From positions 1-64,000 of the forward strand of contig JALFZG010000045.1 in assembly GCA_022784645.1 (NCBI GenBank): a DNA stretch of 64,000 nucleotides, written 5' to 3'. This document shows positions 62,501-64,000 of the stretch, piece after piece. Numbering within the stretch: the first letter of the stretch is position 1; the number at the start of each line of letters is the position of its first letter. Both the position numbers and the translations under genes were made by a program. This stretch comes from Bacteroidales bacterium (GTDB lineage: Bacteria > Bacteroidota > Bacteroidia > Bacteroidales > Paludibacteraceae). Below the pieces are notes generated by a model that was not told the DNA's origin, did no database searches, and was given only the letters and a program-made list of their open reading frames with translations.

Positions 62501-62532
62501 AAAGTCAATCCCTGAAACATGGGATTGACTTT
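62501..62532 (+). terminator. Hairpin terminator after the OmpA-family gene
   Basis: The arms aaagtcaatccc and gggattgacttt (12 bp, perfect) enclose an 8-nt loop. The downstream tract cttatcct is only weakly T-rich, so termination may be partial. Confidence 0.7.
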
Positions 62533-62545
62533 CTTATCCTAAAAA

Positions 62546-64000
62546 ATGAAACGATTCAACCCAATATTACTCCTCCTTTCTATCAGCTGCGCTACACTTG
62601 CGCAGTCTCCATTTGAAGGCTATCCAAGCAATGGTTTTTACCGTGTACAAAACTATCGTACAGGACGTTATGCCTATGTATTAGATAACACCGGCAGCCT
62701 TGATTATGCGACCATGGATGCTGAGATGGGCGCCATCGAATTGCATCGTGATACAGCTCGCCTGCATTATGATCCGGCAAGTGTGATTTTTGTTCGCGAA
62801 ATTGATGCCGCTACCCATAAATATAATATTGAAGCGCAAGGCACAGGCGTTTTTCAGCTCATTCAGCATTATGTAGAAACCAGCCGCCGCCCTAACGGTA
62901 CATTTTGGGTATATGCATCTTCTAATGGCGTAACCAAATATTTGGGTGAACTCGACAATCAAAACAACCTCAATCAGGAGGGCAGCTACCTCAGCACAAA
63001 TCGACAAGGAGCCTACATCCAATGGAACGTCATTCCGTTTGGCTATAATGGCGACTATTTTGGTATTCTGCCTACCGTTCAGGTGGGCACCACATACTAT
63101 AGGCCATTTTATGCATCGTTTGCTATTGACTTGCAAAATAGCGGACTACGCGCGCATTATATAAATAAGGTGTATCGGAGTGCAGCCATTTTCAGCGAGA
63201 TTACCGGCAAGGTGCCCCCATATACGCCTGTGTATATCGAATGCGCAGGCCCGAATCATTACAATAACCGCGTAAACATCGAAGAAGGTACCAACATCCC
63301 GGCCATAACGGGCAACAAACTGAAGGGTAACTTCTTCTGCAACCCCAACCGCAAAGCGTATTCTCGCGATGCGCAAGTGGCATACAACCCAGTTACGATG
63401 CGCGTGCTCGCCACTACTGCCGACGGGCAACTCTGTTTTGCGAAAGTGACAGGATTGAGCTATCTTCCTGCCAACGAAGCATATCTTGAGGTGCCTTCTA
63501 CTGCCGACGACACGCTTCGCGTCATGACGGAAGAAGAATATGCCGTCTATTCACTTGCTACTGCCATCAATATTGAAGAAGACTCCATTCTTCTCTACCC
63601 TGGTGGAAAAACTACGCTGCACGCCACCATCACCCCGAGCAGTGCAGCCATTCGTACGCCTATCTGGCAGAGTACGAACACTCAAATCGCAGAAATTGAC
63701 AGCCTCGGCCAATGTACAGCAAAGGCCGTAGGTACAACATATATCATTGCTTCTACGCAAGACGGTACGAATCTTACGGATACCTGTTTGATTCACGTTC
63801 GCCCGATATTGGCTACCAATATCATGCTCAACAAAACATATGTGAGCGCACAATTGGGCGACAGTATTCAGCTCAGCGCCACCATTTTCCCGGCTAATAC
63901 AACAAATCCAAATGTGGAGTGGCATTCCACCAATCATGGTGTAACTACTCTGGTTGACGGCCTTGTTCGAGTGATTGGTCACGGTACAGACACCATACGC
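62546..64000 (+). CDS. Secreted protein with BIG2 Ig-like domains (partial, runs off the window)
   Basis: 485 codons are open from the ATG to the right edge. The signal peptide is MKRFNPILLLLSISCATLAQ. The N-terminal region (FYRVQNYRTGRYAYVLDNTG) resembles openings of other Bacteroidetes surface proteins but has no clear name. Two BIG2-type domains follow. The first (about 350-420) has IWQSTNTQIAEIDSLGQCTAKAVGTTYI; the second starts with TNIMLNKTYVSAQLGDSIQLSATIFP and is cut by the window end. A C-terminal sorting domain would be expected beyond it. It starts 13 nt after a hairpin that may act as terminator. Confidence 0.85.
   Translation, partial: MKRFNPILLLLSISCATLAQSPFEGYPSNGFYRVQNYRTGRYAYVLDNTGSLDYATMDAEMGAIELHRDTARLHYDPASVIFVREIDAATHKYNIEAQGTGVFQLIQHYVETSRRPNGTFWVYASSNGVTKYLGELDNQNNLNQEGSYLSTNRQGAYIQWNVIPFGYNGDYFGILPTVQVGTTYYRPFYASFAIDLQNSGLRAHYINKVYRSAAIFSEITGKVPPYTPVYIECAGPNHYNNRVNIEEGTNIPAITGNKLKGNFFCNPNRKAYSRDAQVAYNPVTMRVLATTADGQLCFAKVTGLSYLPANEAYLEVPSTADDTLRVMTEEEYAVYSLATAINIEEDSILLYPGGKTTLHATITPSSAAIRTPIWQSTNTQIAEIDSLGQCTAKAVGTTYIIASTQDGTNLTDTCLIHVRPILATNIMLNKTYVSAQLGDSIQLSATIFPANTTNPNVEWHSTNHGVTTLVDGLVRVIGHGTDTIR

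Overview
The window looks like chromosomal DNA of a Bacteroidota bacterium, most likely order Bacteroidales. The evidence is secreted proteins with C-terminal type IX secretion (T9SS) sorting domains, a SusC/SusD pair, a family C10 protease, and promoters of the Bacteroidetes form TTTG-N20-TAnnTTTG at many gene starts. I see no phage, insertion sequence or CRISPR array.

Layout. 1-2.1 kb: two paralogous ABC-2 polysaccharide-export permeases on the minus strand, followed by a spacer with three hairpin repeats. 2.4-14.0 kb: one giant gene (3861 aa) for a mosaic T9SS-exported surface protein with its own promoter. 14.3-27.6 kb: a seven-gene minus-strand operon in which T9SS cargo proteins alternate with small outer-membrane barrels, one of them fused to an OmpA peptidoglycan-binding domain. 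27.6-28.7 kb: a spacer filled with 10- and 11-bp tandem repeats. 28.7-41.4 kb: htpG, then a C10 and an M6 protease, then a lipoprotein/SusD/SusC operon. 41.4-42.9 kb: a 1.4-kb noncoding region rich in hairpins, inverted repeats and more 11-bp arrays. 42.9-47.4 kb: an M16 protease, tRNA-Leu(UAG), a small lipoprotein, and a mazG-lpxH-sufT-like-cupin operon. 47.7-57.0 kb: a plus-strand division and cell-wall (dcw) cluster mraZ-rsmH-ftsL-ftsI-murE-mraY-ftsW-murG, without murD and stopping after murG. 57.3-64.0 kb: four plus-strand envelope genes: a barrel, a coiled-coil lipoprotein, an OmpA-family protein and the start of an Ig-like (BIG2) protein that runs off the window.

How the parts work together. 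Most of the window serves the cell envelope: peptidoglycan precursor synthesis and septation (dcw), lipid A synthesis (lpxH), glycan export (ABC-2), peptide or glycan capture (SusCD with nearby secreted proteases), and a large set of surface adhesin-like proteins. The two most unusual signals are (1) the cargo/barrel operon, whose cargos share a domain of about 200 residues that I cannot name and whose three stand-alone barrels end in short Cys-containing tails, and (2) helically phased 10/11-bp tandem arrays of unrelated sequence, confined to intergenic spacers at several separate loci.
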